NCBI GenBank assembly: GCA_045648205.1
Contig: JAZRNM010000010.1
Span: 1 to 29,282 of the forward strand
Reading direction: 5' to 3'
Length of the DNA: 29,282 bases
Source: SIG440 sp045648205
GTDB lineage: Bacteria > Bacillota > Clostridia > Monoglobales > Monoglobaceae
The translations under genes were made by a program, and so were the position numbers. This document shows, one piece after another, positions 29,078-29,282 of the stretch; position 1 is the first letter of the stretch; the number at the start of each line of letters is the position of its first letter. The notes under the pieces were generated by a model. It did not search any database. It saw only the letters and a list, made by a program, of their open reading frames with translations, and was not told where the DNA came from.

Positions 29078-29282
29078 ATGAATATTTCAATACTTGGCTC
29101 AACGGGTTCAATCGGCACTCAGGCTTTGGAGGTCGTTGAGGATTTAAAGGGAATAAAGGATATATCGGTTTGTGCAATCACAGGCAATTCAAACACAAAA
29201 CTCCTTGAAGAACAGGCAAGACGCATTTTGCCAAAACTCGTGGTTGTTGCAGATGAGAAAAAATATAAAGACCTGAAAGAGC
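29078..29282 (+). CDS. dxr: 1-deoxy-D-xylulose 5-phosphate reductoisomerase, N-terminal part
   Basis: The first 68 residues of Dxr (IspC), which makes 2-C-methyl-D-erythritol 4-phosphate in the MEP isoprenoid pathway. The NADPH-binding start MNISILGSTGSIGTQALEVV (Gly7-Gly13) and the segments ITGNSNTKLLEEQ and PKLVVVADE are diagnostic. GAAAGGA (29064-29070) precedes the ATG at 29078. The gene runs off the window edge. It supplies isoprenoid units that UppS, encoded upstream, uses. Confidence 0.95.
   Translation, partial: MNISILGSTGSIGTQALEVVEDLKGIKDISVCAITGNSNTKLLEEQARRILPKLVVVADEKKYKDLKE

Overview
The window reads as chromosomal DNA from a low-to-moderate GC Gram-positive anaerobe of the class Clostridia, most likely a gut member of the Oscillospirales or a close relative. 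The reasons are the Firmicutes heat-shock order hrcA-grpE-dnaK-dnaJ-prmA behind a perfect CIRCE operator, a T-box leader, a preQ1-I riboswitch, strong AGGAGG-type ribosome binding sites about 8 nt before ATG/GTG/TTG starts, a pyrophosphate-type phosphofructokinase, an SLH-domain surface protein, and a dispersed hairpin repeat of a kind common in gut Clostridia. The taxonomic call is inference; no rRNA is present. I saw no tRNA, CRISPR array, insertion sequence or prophage.

Layout. 1-2237: the 3' part of malQ, then a SanA/YdcF-type membrane protein and a creatininase-family hydrolase. 2239-3622: a TetR regulator with its own promoter and inverted repeat, followed by queH (queuosine synthesis), ending in a strong terminator. 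3642-6484: a two-gene sugar-type catabolic operon (Gfo/Idh/MocA dehydrogenase and TIM-barrel isomerase) divergent from an AraC regulator. 6488-7789: queT under a preQ1-I riboswitch, and a short-chain dehydrogenase. 7868-9209: PPi-type phosphofructokinase. 9223-9613: an apparent stand-alone structured RNA (own promoter, pseudoknot, own terminator) and a 53-residue ORF. 9639-15751: hrcA-grpE-dnaK-dnaJ, a small tautomerase with its own promoter, and prmA. 15755-20850: mostly minus strand, with a GHL10 hydrolase carrying three SLH repeats, a plus-strand Cu/Zn superoxide dismutase, holA, an exported ComEC-like metallo-hydrolase and an SH3b-NlpC/P60 cell-wall hydrolase. 21094-23774: a T-box leader in front of a fused XRE-cupin-AMP-ligase. 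23787-24872: an AI-2E/PerM family exporter. 24987-29282: an anchored coiled-coil protein, then the translation/envelope cluster pyrH-frr-uppS-cdsA-(unknown membrane protein)-dxr, the last cut by the window edge.

How the genes work together. QueT imports a queuosine precursor and QueH carries out the last step of queuosine synthesis; the riboswitch ties import to preQ1 supply. HrcA with CIRCE represses the chaperone operon. UppS, CdsA and Dxr provide lipid carrier, phospholipid and isoprenoid precursors beside UMP kinase and ribosome recycling factor.

The two observations most worth a second look are the pseudoknotted RNA at 9257-9412, which I cannot assign to a known family, and the T-box that places an acyl-CoA-synthetase-like enzyme, fused to its own DNA-binding and cupin domains, under tRNA control.
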